A stretch of DNA of 61,842 bases from Fibrobacter sp. (GTDB lineage Bacteria; Fibrobacterota; Chitinivibrionia; Chitinivibrionales; Chitinispirillaceae), in the NCBI GenBank assembly GCA_012728995.1, contig JAAYEB010000160.1:1-61842 (forward strand), read 5' to 3'. Of the stretch, positions 8,602 through 15,356 are shown piece after piece; the first letter of the stretch is position 1; each line of letters starts with the position of its first letter. A program made the position numbers and the translations under genes. The notes under the pieces were generated by a model that was given only the letters and a program-made list of their open reading frames with translations, had not been told where the DNA came from and made no database searches.

Positions 8602-10956
8602 TTAATCGTTCTTTTCCGTTTTGGGTATCTTACATGATGTTTTCTCCGTTGATTTCTCCTTCTTCCTTAATTCAGGAATGTGGTAAACTGTTGTTCGTGT
8701 CCGATCCATTAACTTGGTTGCACCGGTAACCTTTTCGATGTGTGCCCATATTCTCCCGATTCTGACACCGATCTGTTTTGCCGATATCTTGTAGAAATAG
8801 CTTCCAATACCTTCTTTTTTTCTGATTAAATCAAGTAGTTCTGAAGCAGTACCTTTGAATCCTGTAGTATTATGAATATCGAGCAGTACCGAACCCAAGG
8901 AATCATTCTGAAGGCATACCATACCTTTATCAGCTTCGGCTGCTTTCAATGCCTTGATTGCTGCTTCCTCCTCACCTAATGCACGGCCGATCCGAACGGC
9001 GAAATCAGCGAAATCGGGGTGTCGTTTATTCAATCCTTGAGGAACTGGTTTATTATCTGCAAGTGCCTTTTTCAGGATAGTACAGAGCCAAGACATCACG
9101 CCATCGCGGTTATTCCGTATTTCCAGAGTCAAACTTGCATCGGCAGTATCGGAAACAAGCCGTTCCAATCTGATAACAAGTGCCCTGTCCGCTAAACCGG
9201 CATCTGAAGCAAACAATGGATTTGCAGATGTAAGTGTGATCCATGCATGTGGATAATAGGAGGCTATGGCATCATTGGGGTAAAGTTTACGTTTCTTATA
9301 TGGTGTTCCTGTAGATGCTACCGCGATGTTATCAGGCAGCCACTTGATATGGGAGTCAACATTGTCGACCAATGCAATTCCACCGAAATTCAGCACTACC
9401 CAGAAATCCTGTTCCCCTTCACGTTCTTTTGGACAGAGAGCGTTTTGGGACATGCCGAAAAGATGGAAAATATTCCTGATAATACAGGTTTTGCCGGAAC
9501 CGACAGGACCAATAATAACCAGTACCGGTTTGTGAAGTGGATTTGTCGGACAAGAAATAAACCATAATTTCAAGAGCATTCGGGCATGTGGGGATACAGT
9601 CGAAAGATTCTGGAATAATTGCAATCTATCAAAAGGATCGACAGGATCGGTAAACGTCCACTCATGTAAACAGGTGAACGGAGTGAATAAAATGCCATCG
9701 GTGCCGTTGTCAACTGTTTCAATTGTATCGGCGGAAATACGTACAATTTTATTAGGGCCACAGGAAAGGTATATTTTTCCGTCTTTCTTTGCCCAATAGA
9801 GGCTTACATTGATTTCCTTTGCCCTGTCGGATAAAGCTTCATTTTCAATATCCTTCAGTATAAATGAAAACAGTTTTGATGCCCGATTGACGCGAAGGGT
9901 ATCACTGAGCCATGAAAGGAAATTGTCGTTCTGAATCAGAAATAATACCTTCAAGGCCGAATTAAAAAACATTGCCGACGAAAAATCATTATCAGGTGTA
10001 TGATAAAAAGTGCCAATAGTCCGAAGCCATTCCCGTACCGCTTCTCCGCATTGCTGGTGGCGTTCATCAGGTGTCAGATTTTTGTTCTGAGTAATGGAAA
10101 AAAGGACAGCATGAATATTATCGTCAGAATTTACTACCTGATTTGAGATAGGTAGTTCTATCTTTACAACAAATAGATAACTTTGTAAAATATCCAGAGT
10201 ACCACTACCATGTTGAATGTAAAGGTCACGAACATCATACCCCGCTGGCTTACCGGCAGGCCATTTGATATGTTTAATTTCAAATGCTACATTGCGGAGC
10301 AGGCCAACAACCTTTTTAATACCGTTTCTGCCTGCTTCGTCATTGTCATACACTATGTAAATAGACTTGCCAGTAAAGTGTTTTGCCCAATCTTGTTTGA
10401 TTGTATTTGCACCCGGAACCGCGACTGTACACAATCCAAGTTCACGCATGGCGAGCATGTCCCAGATGCCTTCGCAAAGATAGACTTTATCGGCATTTAA
10501 TTTTTCAAGACCGTATAAATAAGTTGGAAAGCCCTTCAGGCAAAACGGTTTTGATAATTTGCCGTTTATTAGCTTGCAGGTGTAAACTGTATGGAGCTTG
10601 CCGTCCGGTTTATACGCCGGAATGATGTACTCACCAGTTTGAGGGTTATAACCGATTCCGGTACTCCGCAAGGTTTCGGGTTTTAGATGCCGATTACTTG
10701 CAAGCTGAATTTCAGGAGTGCCGAAGAAGCTTTTTTGGAAGGAAGGTAACAGCATTTCAATGAATGAAAGCTGATTGCCTTTTTTGCCACAGTGGTGACA
10801 TATCCACAATCCATTTGAATTGTTGATATAGAAATGGTCTTCTTTGCCGCAAAAAGGGCAATCAGTAATAGCTTGTGTACCATCACCGGAGAAATGATTC
10901 GGAGTAACATTAAATTTTTTAAAAAAAATTGAGATTCCATTATTGATATCATGCAT
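8602..10956 (-). CDS. Primase-helicase of the integrated element (CHC2 zinc finger, TOPRIM, P-loop ATPase)
   Basis: A 784-residue replication protein. Near residues 30-65 a zinc ribbon is visible (CPFCG ... CHHCGKKGN), as in DnaG-type primases. At ~155-215 is a TOPRIM domain with VYLCEGIWDML and the VYDNDEAG acidic pair. The C-terminal half has a P-loop (GPVGSGKTCI) and a probable Walker B strand (GGIALVDN). The last ~90 residues contain a winged-helix-like segment and a charged tail. This primase plus helicase layout is typical of phage satellites and P4-like or plasmid replication proteins. It is the main replication gene in the element and suggests replication after excision. The nearest origin-like sequence is the structured region at 12555-12892. 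Confidence 0.85.
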   Translation of the reverse strand: MHDINNGISIFFKKFNVTPNHFSGDGTQAITDCPFCGKEDHFYINNSNGLWICHHCGKKGNQLSFIEMLLPSFQKSFFGTPEIQLASNRHLKPETLRSTGIGYNPQTGEYIIPAYKPDGKLHTVYTCKLINGKLSKPFCLKGFPTYLYGLEKLNADKVYLCEGIWDMLAMRELGLCTVAVPGANTIKQDWAKHFTGKSIYIVYDNDEAGRNGIKKVVGLLRNVAFEIKHIKWPAGKPAGYDVRDLYIQHGSGTLDILQSYLFVVKIELPISNQVVNSDDNIHAVLFSITQNKNLTPDERHQQCGEAVREWLRTIGTFYHTPDNDFSSAMFFNSALKVLFLIQNDNFLSWLSDTLRVNRASKLFSFILKDIENEALSDRAKEINVSLYWAKKDGKIYLSCGPNKIVRISADTIETVDNGTDGILFTPFTCLHEWTFTDPVDPFDRLQLFQNLSTVSPHARMLLKLWFISCPTNPLHKPVLVIIGPVGSGKTCIIRNIFHLFGMSQNALCPKEREGEQDFWVVLNFGGIALVDNVDSHIKWLPDNIAVASTGTPYKKRKLYPNDAIASYYPHAWITLTSANPLFASDAGLADRALVIRLERLVSDTADASLTLEIRNNRDGVMSWLCTILKKALADNKPVPQGLNKRHPDFADFAVRIGRALGEEEAAIKALKAAEADKGMVCLQNDSLGSVLLDIHNTTGFKGTASELLDLIRKKEGIGSYFYKISAKQIGVRIGRIWAHIEKVTGATKLMDRTRTTVYHIPELRKKEKSTEKTSCKIPKTEKND

Positions 10957-11089
10957 ATTTTTTATTCCCCATAAATTGAAATAGCCAATACAATCGGTAG
11001 CTCACAATGTGAACTACAACAAAGATATTTGGTTGTACGGGGGAATGGATTTATGAAACTTTACGAAACTTTACGGCGAGAATAAAACT

Positions 11090-11854
11090 TTAATGGGGGC
11101 GCGAGATCCACAAAATCATCAGATCATCAATGTCGTTAAAGGCTTCTTTATCTGTTTGTGAAAGTTGTTTAGATTGTTGAATACATTTCCGCGCCAAAGG
11201 AAATAAAGTTACATAATGTAAACGAGGGGTATTTGTGTTTTGGTCTTCACAACATTCATGGAAAAATTTACCGAGAGGCTTTTGTGGATTGCTAATAATT
11301 GACGGATGTATCTCAAGTTTATCAGAAAGTTCTGTTGGGGTAACAGGTGGTGTATATTCGTCTGCCGAGAACTCAGAATAATAATTGTTGAAAATGGGAT
11401 CATTTAAAAAAAAGTCTACAACCTCTTCTGGGATGTCGAAGCTATACCGCGCTCCTCCTGCCATTTCTGCAAAAAGGTTTTCATATCTCTCTGGTTCCGA
11501 TTTGAATCGAATTCGAACTGGTAATGGTGGAAGGTCTGAGTTTTTAATATTTCTGAAAGGAGCAAACATCTTCTGTATAAGATTCTGGTTCTGACTAAAG
11601 AACTTGCCCCATAACAGCATTTTTATACTTGAGTCGGTTTCTTCGACTTTGTCAAATCGCATAAAATTGAGTAGCGCAATACAGGCATTTCTGAATATTT
11701 CTTTGTTTTTGGGTCGATTGCCTGAATTTTTAAGGAGTGGTTCAATTTTCTCCCAATCAGTTTTATACTCTGAATGATATTGATTAACGATTTTATCCCT
11801 TTGCAGATATTTCGCTTCTGCTTCTTTTATGTACTGCTCATTAGGATTTTTCAT
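11090..11854 (-). CDS. Hypothetical element protein (254 aa)
   Basis: I place the start at the ATG at 11852-11854 (MKNPNEQYIKEAEAKYL), not at the first ATG of the open frame at 11971. The longer form would overlap the upstream gene and run through that gene's terminator hairpin at 11887-11911. No strong ribosome site is seen for either start. The protein is soluble and charged, with a C-terminal helical region. No catalytic motif or known domain is recognised. It is more AT-rich than the integrase and restriction genes, which points to a mosaic origin of the element. Confidence 0.55.
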   Translation of the reverse strand: MKNPNEQYIKEAEAKYLQRDKIVNQYHSEYKTDWEKIEPLLKNSGNRPKNKEIFRNACIALLNFMRFDKVEETDSSIKMLLWGKFFSQNQNLIQKMFAPFRNIKNSDLPPLPVRIRFKSEPERYENLFAEMAGGARYSFDIPEEVVDFFLNDPIFNNYYSEFSADEYTPPVTPTELSDKLEIHPSIISNPQKPLGKFFHECCEDQNTNTPRLHYVTLFPLARKCIQQSKQLSQTDKEAFNDIDDLMILWISRPH

Positions 11855-11886
11855 AGAATACAACCACTGTTTTAATTGAATGATGT

Positions 11887-11911
11887 AAAAAAACCGGTAT
11901 GGTGTACCGGT
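11887..11911 (-). terminator. Rho-independent terminator after the 174-aa membrane protein gene
   Basis: Read on the minus strand: ACCGGTA, a 5-nt loop, TACCGGT, then a run of T. It lies ~35 bp after the stop codon at 11947. Confidence 0.8.
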
Positions 11912-11946
11912 CATTTTTATACCATCAATCAAAATAATTCCCGAAT

Positions 11947-12471
11947 CTACCGCATGCCCGGATGAATCCACAACTGACCTTCATTTTTAAGCAGATTCTC
12001 GTACATCTCGTAGGTGAAATTCGCCCAAACCACCTTTTGGGCCACCTTACGGTACAAAACCAGCTTCGCCGCCTGAGAAACGGTTTCCTGCCCGTAACTG
12101 TTGATAAAAACAGTATGCGGCCGAAGCATGCAACTCTGGATTTCGTTTAAAGCAGGGTCAGCATAGATTTCTTTCATGATATCCATCGCTTTTGACAGCA
12201 TTACAATTTTTCTATCATTTATGGTGTACTCAATATCCGCCCGATAGCCTCCCTGATCCACAAAAATTGAATCCAGTTTAACGCTTATACTATCGCCACC
12301 GGATTTTTTAACTATCTGGCTGATTTTTTCTTCCCGTGTTACAGGAGCAGAAGCGGTCTTTTCAGGTTCTGGAGATAATGAAACAATCAGGATTATCAGG
12401 GCGACAAAAGCGGCACTTGAAATGAGCAGATAACGGGCGAATTTCTGGAATTTTGTTTTTGGTGCTGACAT
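11947..12471 (-). CDS. Single-pass membrane-anchored hypothetical protein (174 aa)
   Basis: The start is taken at ATG 12471 because GGAGG lies 6 nt upstream; the open frame continues 24 codons further without support. The protein begins MSAPKTKFQKFARYL, then has one membrane helix (~16-34, LLISSAAFVALIILIVSL), a short linker rich in Pro/Thr/Ala, and a ~125-residue domain that would be outside the membrane. No family is recognised. It is followed by its own terminator and preceded by the structured non-coding stretch at 12555-12668. It may be an element-encoded envelope or exclusion protein, but nothing in the sequence proves this. Confidence 0.65.
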   Translation of the reverse strand: MSAPKTKFQKFARYLLISSAAFVALIILIVSLSPEPEKTASAPVTREEKISQIVKKSGGDSISVKLDSIFVDQGGYRADIEYTINDRKIVMLSKAMDIMKEIYADPALNEIQSCMLRPHTVFINSYGQETVSQAAKLVLYRKVAQKVVWANFTYEMYENLLKNEGQLWIHPGMR

Positions 12472-12892
12472 TGAGACCTCCATTATAATGAAATGTGAAC
12501 TTATCCTGAAAACAGCACCTTTCCCCAAATAAAAAGGCGTCACTTCACGACATCCCGAACCGAGGTACTGGCATACCTGACTTCCAAGACGAAGGAAGGA
12601 CGCCCATATATGGAGCGCCCTGTCCTCCTGTTTCGGAAGTCTTGAAAAGTGCCAGTTTTCGGTTTCGGAACAAGGAGAAAAGACTGTTATGTTATTACTA
12701 TTTTAAATTACAAAATTATTGTTAGTGACCTCCCGAAATTCAAATCAGTTAAAAAGTTATAAAAAAAATCATACGATAAAAAATACAATAAAGCACAATT
12801 TGATAAAAATGGATTATTTGTTTGATTAAAGACTTTAGTAACAAGCGCAAAAAAAAACAAAAAACCGGTGGGGGCTGGAATAATATCAAGAA
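12472..12892. other. Non-coding stretch with long hairpin and AT-rich block (candidate origin or RNA)
   Basis: No open frame of note is found. The left part holds the long imperfect hairpin at 12555-12668. The right part (12690-12880) is very AT-rich, with several A runs. A structured arm next to an AT-rich block inside an element with its own primase-helicase is what one expects of a replication origin, though a transcribed RNA is equally possible. Confidence 0.45.
12555..12668. ncRNA. Rod-like ~114-nt hairpin (structured RNA or origin arm)
   Basis: Nested complementary blocks are visible by hand: 12555-12563 with 12659-12668 (one bulge), ACTGGCA at 12567-12573 with TGCCAGT at 12650-12656, GACTTCC at 12579-12585 with GGAAGTC at 12635-12641, and AGG/AGGAC at 12593-12601 with GTCCTCCT at 12622-12629. 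At the tip is a CCATATATGG palindrome. Four successive helices in register are unlikely by chance. Strand and function are unknown: it could be an RNA, a leader of the downstream minus-strand gene, or a DNA hairpin used in replication. Confidence 0.55.
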
Positions 12893-13021
12893 TTACTTCT
12901 TGACTTTAGCCCAGAAACGAAAACATTTCCCGCGCTTCGGGTAAATGATTCGTCCTTTTCGCCGAATATATTTGGCAAAAACCAAAACATATCCGGGCTT
13001 GAACGATTTCTCGTTTCCCAT
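12893..13021 (-). CDS. Small highly basic protein (42 aa)
   Basis: A 42-codon frame starting MGNEKSFKPGYVLVFAKY and ending in WAKVKK. It has an almost ideal ribosome site, AGGAGGTGAG, a few bases before the ATG, which is the main reason to accept it. The protein has about 14 Lys/Arg and few acidic residues, so nucleic-acid binding is plausible but not shown. A longer open frame in another register over the same bases has no such ribosome site. A strong hairpin (13070-13101) sits in its expected 5' leader. No family is recognised. Confidence 0.65.
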   Translation of the reverse strand: MGNEKSFKPGYVLVFAKYIRRKGRIIYPKRGKCFRFWAKVKK

Positions 13022-13355
13022 GTTTCTCACCTCCTTTCATCAATTTATGTACCTTCACCACCGCCCTCACCTGAGTGCATCTTGTTGTAAATGCACTCAG
13101 GAAGGGGGGCGAGAGTAGCCAAAAAAGATGAAAGGTAGAGAAACAAAGCGGCACCTACCTTCCCACCGGTATTTCAAGATAATCCATACTGAATTGCCTT
13201 GAAATTTTCAATTCAAATCATTTTATGTCTATGTCTTCAACCTCCATCCAATATCCTGCGAGCATTCCGCATAAACCGAACCAGAACGCATGTTTTGGAG
13301 ATACCATTGTACCGAAACCAGTTCCAATCAATCCGAATGAAACCATGGATTTTAT
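13022..13355. other. Leader and intergenic region upstream of the 42-aa gene
   Basis: It contains the ribosome site and the hairpin of the 42-residue gene. The part from 13155 to 13355 shows only short frames without ribosome sites; nothing else is seen. Confidence 0.4.
13070..13101 (-). promoter_or_regulatory. Perfect 11-bp hairpin in the leader of the 42-aa gene
   Basis: CCTGAGTGCAT and ATGCACTCAGG are exact inverted repeats around a 10-nt loop. The outer CGCCC and GGGCG can extend the stem to about 13062-13111 with an internal loop. There is no T run, so it is not a simple terminator. It lies ~50 nt upstream of the start codon and could act as a protein- or RNA-controlled leader, or as a DNA-binding site. 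Confidence 0.55.
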
Positions 13356-13649
13356 TCAATATTGTTCCATTTCTGTTTTTGAATATGGTGCCCTTCTTAA
13401 ACCGTGTTTTCTTCTGATTGTACGTGTTGATTCGGTACCCTTTTCCAGATTACAGGAAATACATGCCGGAAAAAGGTTGTTTAAATGATCTGTACCTCCA
13501 AGAGCTTTCGGGTGTGAGTGTTCAATGTGCCATGCCCCCCGAGTGCCATGTTTTCCATATTTCGAGAAAGCGAGTGATTTTCTACAAAGGTGGCACCTGC
13601 CTGCGGTTTTATCGAAAACCGAATTAAGAACCTCATTTTTGAAACTCAT
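13356..13649 (-). CDS. HNH endonuclease
   Basis: A 97-residue HNH nuclease using the start at 13649, which has GAGG 6 nt upstream; the longer open frame would run into the upstream gene. Zinc ligands are Cys19/Cys22 (CHLC) and Cys63/Cys66 (CISC). The beta-beta-alpha core is WHIEHSHPKALGG ... HLNNLFPACISCN, with His44 in the HNH His position. It starts 10 bp after the PD-(D/E)XK-like gene, so the two are probably co-transcribed. Small HNH proteins act in restriction, homing or, next to terminases, in phage packaging; no terminase is present here. Confidence 0.85.
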   Translation of the reverse strand: MSFKNEVLNSVFDKTAGRCHLCRKSLAFSKYGKHGTRGAWHIEHSHPKALGGTDHLNNLFPACISCNLEKGTESTRTIRRKHGLRRAPYSKTEMEQY

Positions 13650-13659
13650 GCATACCTCT

Positions 13660-14046
13660 TTATCCAACCGTCCAGACTGTTGCAGGTAATCCCTCTTGCT
13701 GAAGTAATAATTCAGCATCTGTCTTGGCAGACGCTTGCACAACCAGTACAAAGAATTTGCCATGTTCTTTGGCGTTTGCGGTAAAAAGCAGACGCTGACT
13801 TTTTGAATGCTCACTTGTTAATGTTGAAACTGTCTCAACCTCGAATAAATAGGTCATTCTATTTTTTTGTGCAACGACATCTGGTATATGACCATTTCCT
13901 GTGTTCTGCCAATAAATCAATTCAGGATGATTGTATCCAACGATATCAGCTTGGATACCAACAAACCCGTTCCCGTCAAGATACGAAACAAGCTCTCGAA
14001 CCATATAATCGTGGTCAAGTTCGGTTATTGTATTCCAGTAATTCAA
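13660..14046 (-). CDS. PD-(D/E)XK nuclease-like protein
   Basis: A 128-residue protein with the arrangement of a restriction-nuclease fold: Asp56 in HIPDVVAQ, then the strand LFEVET with Glu69 and Glu71, followed by a helix (HSKSQRLLFTANA) and a strand (KFFVLVV). The usual Lys of the motif is replaced by Glu (E-V-E), a variation known in the superfamily. It is the middle gene of a compact minus-strand trio (DUF2188, this gene, HNH). The fold call is from motif reading; activity and target are unknown. Confidence 0.6.
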   Translation of the reverse strand: MNYWNTITELDHDYMVRELVSYLDGNGFVGIQADIVGYNHPELIYWQNTGNGHIPDVVAQKNRMTYLFEVETVSTLTSEHSKSQRLLFTANAKEHGKFFVLVVQASAKTDAELLLQQEGLPATVWTVG

Positions 14047-14064
14047 GATAAAATCCTTTCGTTA

Positions 14065-14295
14065 TTAATGTACCCGGTCTCTCGGTGGGCAAGGATCATT
14101 TCCATAAGAATCCCGGTCACGTATCTGCCCATGCCGATTGTGAATGAATAATTCCTTCTGTTGGTTCCGGGCTATTTCCCGTCCAGCTTCAATTGCTTCC
14201 GCCTGTGTTGAATGAAGTGAAGTGAAGCGTTCAGCTCCGGCACCTTTTACTCCCCATTCTTTTCCGTGTGGCACTACATGTTGATTCCTGCTCAT
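14065..14295 (-). CDS. DUF2188 family protein
   Basis: A 76-residue protein matching the DUF2188 pattern closely: MSRNQHVVPHGKEWGVKG at the N-terminus, STQAEAIEAGREIARNQ in the middle and GQIRDRDSYGNDPCPPRD at the end. GGAGG lies ~8 nt before the ATG. The function of DUF2188 is not established; such proteins are frequent near phage and stress genes. It is the first gene of the minus-strand trio and is divergent from the Xre regulator gene, so both may be controlled from the shared 14296-14462 region. Confidence 0.8.
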   Translation of the reverse strand: MSRNQHVVPHGKEWGVKGAGAERFTSLHSTQAEAIEAGREIARNQQKELFIHNRHGQIRDRDSYGNDPCPPRDRVH

Positions 14296-14386
14296 TGCAA
14301 GGCCTCCATTAGTTGTGGTTTTAAGATATTTTTGTTCATGGTATGAAAATATTCTGTGAGAGCATTAATGTCAAACAAAATATTAT

Positions 14387-14417
14387 GTTGTTACTAATAA
14401 CGGTTGTTAGAAATAAC
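14387..14417. promoter_or_regulatory. Two tandem 15-bp operator-like repeats
   Basis: GTTGTTACTAATAAC (14387-14401) and GTTGTTAGAAATAAC (14403-14417) are separated by one base and identical at 13 of 15 positions. Each has near-dyad GTT...AAC ends. They lie between the divergent DUF2188 and Xre genes, ~45 bp before the Xre start, where an autoregulating repressor would bind. The Xre protein as ligand is inferred from position. Confidence 0.55.
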
Positions 14418-14462
14418 ATTTTCAATTGATTGTCTCCGGGTTTCATTCTATTTTCATGGTAT

Positions 14463-14825
14463 ATGCCTCGAAAAAGAATAGACCGGATTTATTCCCAGAT
14501 CGGTTCCCGCATTCGGGATATCCGTAAGACCAAGGGGCTTTCGCAGGAAGACCTTGCCAAAGCAGTATCTCTTGAACGTCCCTCAATGGTGCTGATAGAA
14601 AGCGGTCGTCAGAAACTTCCGATAGACCGTCTTTATGCAATTGCCCGTGCTCTTGATGTACAGCCAAAAGAACTGCTTCCTTCGCTTGCGGATATCTTCG
14701 GGGAAAATGGCGAAGCTCCGGTATTCGTTCATGGTGGCGCAGTAATGGAAGAAAGCGCCATCTATGAAATAAGGGAAATTGTAGAGAAAAAGAAGAAACT
14801 GCAGAAACGAAAGGCTAAACAATGA
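14463..14825 (+). CDS. Xre-family helix-turn-helix regulator
   Basis: A 120-residue protein when started at ATG 14463 (MPRKRIDRIYSQIGSRIRD); the open frame extends 11 codons upstream only from a TTG. The Cro/C1-type HTH is visible at ~12-66: RIRDIRKTKGLSQEDLAKAVSLERPSMVLIESGRQKLP. The C-terminal part is a charged helix (EIVEKKKKLQKRKAKQ). Its stop overlaps the start of the ImmA-like peptidase gene (ATGA), the standard arrangement of a repressor with its cleaving peptidase. The tandem repeats upstream are its likely operator. It probably controls the element or the following restriction operon. Confidence 0.88.
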   Translation: MPRKRIDRIYSQIGSRIRDIRKTKGLSQEDLAKAVSLERPSMVLIESGRQKLPIDRLYAIARALDVQPKELLPSLADIFGENGEAPVFVHGGAVMEESAIYEIREIVEKKKKLQKRKAKQ

Positions 14826-15343
14826 GAAAAGGCACTGTCGAAAGAAGGGCTCAGATTCTCATCCGCAACCTTGGAATTGATGACTGGCCTGTAAATGTTG
14901 AAGGTATTGCCGATAAATTGAATGCCGATGTCGCAGAAGCGGATTTGCCGGATGATACGTCCGGTGTTCTTGAGAAAGTGCACAATGGCAGAAGCATGAT
15001 TGTTGTAAACAAGCGACACGCAAAGGTACGGCAGCGATTTACTATTGCACATGAATTGGGACACCTTCTTTTTTCCGACCGTTCCGGGCTTTATGTCGAT
15101 AAAAAGATATTCTTCCGGAATGGCCACTCGCAGGATGCTACCGATGAAGCTGAGATCACCGCAAATACTTTTGCCGCAGAATTGCTTATGCCGACGCCGT
15201 TTGTAAAAAAGGCACTCCAGAAATACATGTGCACCGGTGGTCTTGATTCAAGCGAAGACATCATCGGTGAACTGGCAAAAGACTTCAACGTCAGTTCAAT
15301 TGCCATGAGTATAAAACTTCAGAACCTCGGGCTTTCCTTTTGA
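14822..15343 (+). CDS. ImmA/IrrE family metallopeptidase
   Basis: A 173-residue protein with the zinc protease motif HELGH at 77-81 (FTIAHELGHLLFSDRSG) and a downstream helix with AEITANTFAAELLMP, which supplies the third ligand in this family. ImmA-type peptidases cleave the paired Xre repressor after a DNA damage or other signal and so switch on element genes. Its 4-nt overlap with the Xre gene supports such a pair. It is followed after 13 bp by the methyltransferase gene, so the restriction operon may belong to the same transcript. Confidence 0.88.
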   Translation: MRKGTVERRAQILIRNLGIDDWPVNVEGIADKLNADVAEADLPDDTSGVLEKVHNGRSMIVVNKRHAKVRQRFTIAHELGHLLFSDRSGLYVDKKIFFRNGHSQDATDEAEITANTFAAELLMPTPFVKKALQKYMCTGGLDSSEDIIGELAKDFNVSSIAMSIKLQNLGLSF

Positions 15344-15356
15344 TCCGGATTTCGGC

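Noticed and set aside
12906-13154. 82-residue minus-strand frame
   Set aside because: It covers the 42-residue gene in another register; the ideal ribosome site fits the shorter gene.
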